Made by a program: the position numbers and the translations under genes. This document shows, in pieces, positions 62,983 to 64,000 of a DNA stretch of 64,000 bases. Under the pieces are notes generated by a model. It was not told the origin of the DNA, did not search any database, and saw only the letters and a program-made list of their open reading frames with translations. This DNA comes from Aliterella atlantica CENA595 (GTDB taxonomy: Bacteria; Cyanobacteriota; Cyanobacteriia; Cyanobacteriales; Chroococcidiopsidaceae). Numbering within the stretch: position 1 is the first letter of the stretch; each line of letters opens with the position of its first letter. The DNA lies in assembly GCF_000952155.1 (NCBI RefSeq), contig NZ_JYON01000011.1, positions 92,241 to 156,240 of the forward strand. The letters run 5' to 3'.

Positions 62983-63564
62983 ATGGATAACCAAAGTTCA
63001 TCCATCCATATCGTCACGCGGTATCAGGCGGGAGAGCGGAATTTTAGTAACGCCAGCCTGGTTGATATAAATCTCTCTTGGAGGCTCTTACCGCAGATTG
63101 GGCTAGAGCGATCCAACTTGAAGCGAGCCAAGCTCGTTGGCTCGGATTTGGGAAGATCGATACTGAAGGGAGCAGACTTGAAAAACGCAACGTTGCACAG
63201 AGCTAAGTTACTACAGGCGAATATAGAGGATGCAAACTTACAAATGGCAATTTTAGCTTATGCAAATTTAGATTATGCAAATTTGAGCTATGCCAATCTA
63301 AGTGGAGCGCAGTTGCTACGAGCAACATTAAATAATGCTCATCTCTATAAAGCGAATTTAGCTCATGCCGAGCTGCGAAGGTCAATTTTAGATGGTGCAA
63401 ACTTAGAGTGTGTAACACTACAACAGGCGGATTTAAGAGGCGCTTCTTTACGTGGAGCGAATCTTATTCAAGCAGACCTAAGAGGCTGCCGCTTAAGCAA
63501 AGCTAGCCTAGATGGAGCAAAGCTGCATCACGCGATTATGCCAGATGGCACTATCCACAATTAG
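62983..63564 (+). CDS. Pentapeptide-repeat protein
   Basis: 193 residues from ATG 62983. Upstream in-frame codons to 62839 do not look coding. From residue ~25 on it is a run of A(D/N)LxX pentapeptides (LKGADLKNATLHRAKLLQAN, LDYANLSYANLSGAQLLRAT), giving a right-handed quadrilateral beta-helix of about 30 repeats. Pentapeptide proteins are very frequent in cyanobacteria. Some mimic DNA and protect gyrase, and most have no known role. No other domain present. Confidence 0.85.
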   Translation: MDNQSSSIHIVTRYQAGERNFSNASLVDINLSWRLLPQIGLERSNLKRAKLVGSDLGRSILKGADLKNATLHRAKLLQANIEDANLQMAILAYANLDYANLSYANLSGAQLLRATLNNAHLYKANLAHAELRRSILDGANLECVTLQQADLRGASLRGANLIQADLRGCRLSKASLDGAKLHHAIMPDGTIHN

Positions 63565-63785
63565 CAAGCTGATATGCATTTTAATTGACATCATCTAATG
63601 ACTACGGGAGTTAGTCAAGAGTTAGAAAACACAATTATCTTAACGACTGGACTAAATATTCCAGATTCTTTCTGTTGCAAGCAACTTGAATGCTGATGAG
63701 ATGAGCATCCATTTGCGTCTGCTCAATTGCAGGTTGAATTAATTGGCACAGCAAATATTTTCACTAAAGTAATTAAGGATTAATT

Positions 63786-63902
63786 ATGAACAACGACAAT
63801 CAGCGCCGCTTAAAAATTGTGCTTTCTAAATCAGATTTAGGGGCAAGTACGAAAGGTTCTAGTTTAGGTCCAGGAGCCTATCCCACTAATATAAAAATCT
63901 GA
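63786..63902 (+). pseudogene. Short reading frame resembling an arginase-type N-terminus
   Basis: 38 codons from ATG 63786 with a fair ribosome-binding sequence upstream. RLKIVLSKSDLGASTKGSSLG resembles the start of arginase/agmatinase-family ureohydrolases (IxLVKSEIGAGTRGASLG). It then diverges to AYPTNIKI and stops, just before the IS-type sequence at 63951. Probable gene interrupted by an insertion sequence. A stand-alone short peptide cannot be excluded. Confidence 0.45.
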
Positions 63903-63950
63903 GCTAGAATCAACGTAAAGGAGAAATAGACAGAACAAAGAAGAAGGAAA

Positions 63951-64000
63951 ATGGCAGGTAGGTTTGAGGGGTTGAGCGACTTGGAATGGAAGTTATTTGA
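63951..64000 (+). mobile_element. IS5-type transposase start, cut by window edge
   Basis: ATG 63951 begins MAGRFEGLSDLEWKLF, the typical start of cyanobacterial IS4/IS5-group transposases. AAGAAGGAAAA just upstream is a good ribosome-binding site. Only 16 codons are visible. The left inverted repeat should lie between 63895 and 63945. Confidence 0.7.

Noticed and set aside
1..64000. CRISPR arrays
   Set aside because: No array of regularly spaced repeats with unique spacers was seen; the heptamer arrays have no spacers.

Overview
The window is a piece of a cyanobacterial chromosome. The octamer GCGATCGC (HIP1) recurs throughout. Recognisable cyanobacterial genes include the clock-output kinase SasA, a synechoxanthin-type pair (cruE/cruH), an arsenosugar pair (arsM/arsS), a DUF3465 protein, a SLH-domain lipoprotein and a TPS-type adhesin. 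Gene content resembles Chroococcidiopsis/Gloeocapsopsis- or Nostocales-like genomes, but I cannot fix the genus by reading alone.

Layout. 1-8.5 kb: truncated Ser/Thr kinase, WD40 protein, ExbB/ExbD, UvrA, a ParD/ParE locus whose toxin has an in-frame stop, and an ABC-2 exporter. 8.5-17.7 kb: cruE and cruH (aromatic carotenoid), an SDR protein, a SAM hydroxide adenosyltransferase, DUF3465, arsM-arsS and an FMN-binding protein. 17.7-25.8 kb: small enzymes mixed with decay: Uma2 tail, frameshifted trpF-like gene, rtcB wrecked around an HNH endonuclease gene, tRNA-Ala(CGC), IS630 and IS1 remains. 25.8-38.5 kb: SLH lipoprotein, then a cluster of three exported or membrane-anchored di-heme cytochromes c, an old-yellow-enzyme flavoprotein, a small membrane protein, two SnoaL-like proteins, a lipoxygenase and a patatin lipase. 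38.5-48.8 kb: RtcB-like ligase, a Nei glycosylase plus ATP-dependent DNA ligase/DHH phosphoesterase gene split by a 62-bp palindrome, sasA, a GH13 enzyme and a metallo-beta-lactamase-fold fragment. 48.9-64 kb: a 1,200-residue membrane/hydrolase protein, gene relics (P450, GH100, deacetylase, SDR), a GH116 glucosidase, an unknown cupin-like protein, a TPS adhesin, a TIR-like protein, a pentapeptide-repeat protein, an arginase-like relic and the start of an IS5-type transposase.

The best candidate for an undescribed system is the 27.3-38.5 kb cluster. A patatin could release fatty acids. A lipoxygenase and RoxA/Ods-like di-heme cytochromes could oxygenate them. An OYE flavoenzyme (the 12-oxophytodienoate reductase fold) and SnoaL-like proteins could process the products. 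The lipoxygenase is odd: its first iron-ligand histidine and its C-terminal isoleucine both appear replaced.

Another theme is gene decay. At least ten reading frames are broken by stops, frameshifts or truncation, and one is broken cleanly by a palindromic mini-element whose removal restores the ligase frame exactly.
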